Positions 63,592 to 64,000 of a DNA stretch of 64,000 nucleotides are shown here, one piece after another. This DNA comes from Streptomyces lavendulae subsp. lavendulae (GTDB lineage Bacteria; Actinomycetota; Actinomycetes; Streptomycetales; Streptomycetaceae). Every line of letters starts with the position of its first letter. Position 1 is the first letter of the stretch. The position numbers and the translations under genes are program-made. The stretch spans positions 1,550,001-1,614,000 of the forward strand of contig NZ_CP024985.1 in NCBI RefSeq assembly GCF_002803845.1. The letters run 5' to 3'. The notes below the pieces were generated by a model that ran no database searches, had not been told where the DNA came from, and was given only the letters and a program-made list of their open reading frames with translations.

Positions 63592-64000
63592 CGAGGCAGA
63601 GCCGGCGCTACTCCGCGATCGTTGGGCCAAGCCGCCCGCGCATCGTCCAGCCCGCCCACACGAAGGAACCGGCCGAGCGGAACCTGTCGCACGGCGCCGC
63701 GAGGGCTCCTGGCAGATCCCCGGGGCGCACGCGCGCTGTGCGTACTCGTCGGTCTCGGTACTCGGCTTCGTGTCGGCGCACGGAACGCTGCGACCTGGTG
63801 TGCCGGGTCGATCTCGGGATTGCCGTCCATGGAAAATGTCCCGCCCGGAGAACGCTTCGCCCAGTGGCCCATTGAGCCGAGCAGCGCAAGACAGCCTCCC
63901 AGGACGTAATCCGTCGAAGCGCCGTCGCGAAAATTCGGCGAGATCTCCTGCCCAGACATCAGGATAAGAAACGAATAAGAATCACATGCATGCCTCGGGT
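63592..64000. other. Unassigned right end
   Basis: No reading frame here shows a recognisable domain or a convincing start with ribosome site. One minus-strand open frame covers much of it, but its composition and lack of motifs give no reason to call it. The last 60 nt are distinctly AT-richer and may lead into a promoter beyond the window. Confidence 0.5.

Noticed and set aside
63498..63959. Minus-strand open frame at the right end
   Set aside because: It overlaps the isochorismatase-family gene, has no recognisable domain and lacks a convincing ribosome site.

Overview
This is high-GC actinobacterial DNA, most likely from Streptomyces or a close relative. The evidence is the extreme third-position G/C bias, many GTG (and a few TTG) starts with AGGAGG-type ribosome binding sites, several leaderless-looking promoters, and the gene types: monomeric isocitrate dehydrogenase, a SigK/RskA sigma and anti-sigma pair, GH46 chitosanase, GH71 glucanase, DUF6153 and DUF305 proteins, and a TIGR00027 methyltransferase. 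No close strain can be named from sequence alone.

1-10.3 kb is a stress or low-oxygen type island: two universal stress proteins, phosphoketolase, a GH65 phosphorylase coupled to a HAD beta-phosphoglucomutase-like protein, a zinc alcohol dehydrogenase and a CBS-CBS-BON protein. It also carries a PEP synthase ruin, a beta-CASP nuclease ruin and a small flavodoxin/DUF1876 chimera. Related palindromes (GGGNCCG-N2-CGGNCCC type) precede several of these genes and suggest one regulon. A tRNA-Pro(GGG) with its terminator closes the island.

10.6-24.6 kb holds core metabolism and extracytoplasmic enzymes: DUF309, VOC, the lactate-oxidation operon lutABC, cobF, a class V aminotransferase, GH71, an HTH/TPR regulator, a decayed polyprenyl-synthase-like gene, a decayed NB-ARC-like gene, a Tat-exported sulfatase with its own formylglycine-generating enzyme, and a GNAT protein. 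24.7-48 kb continues with icd, DUF805, a two-component system divergent from a TIGR04282/methyltransferase pair, a truncated aryl-acid adenylating enzyme, RidA, chitosanase with a CsnR-like operator, sigK/rskA, an amidotransferase-methyltransferase fusion, corA, argP/argO, a double-Nudix protein, a copper-type DUF6153/DUF305 pair, a PBP4-type carboxypeptidase and an ABC exporter.

48.2-55.5 kb is the most unusual block. Four genes overlap by 4 nt each: a class III cyclase-homology protein, a large P-loop/HEAT protein, an SPFH-like coiled-coil protein and a DUF5706 (Pycsar-effector-like) membrane protein. A proline-rich M48 membrane protease follows them, and a Crp/Fnr regulator and a near-perfect CRP box lie just upstream. 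The first two proteins share a distinctive glycine-rich module. I propose an uncharacterised cyclic-nucleotide-linked conflict (Pycsar-like) system.

55.7-64 kb holds two neighbouring genes each broken by a single small indel (a hypothetical and a VioC/clavaminate-synthase-like oxygenase), an EF-hand protein, and a minus-strand operon mfnB - aldehyde dehydrogenase - alcohol dehydrogenase - methyltransferase that looks like a small furan-metabolite pathway. An integrase remnant, an isochorismatase-family hydrolase and an unassigned right end follow.
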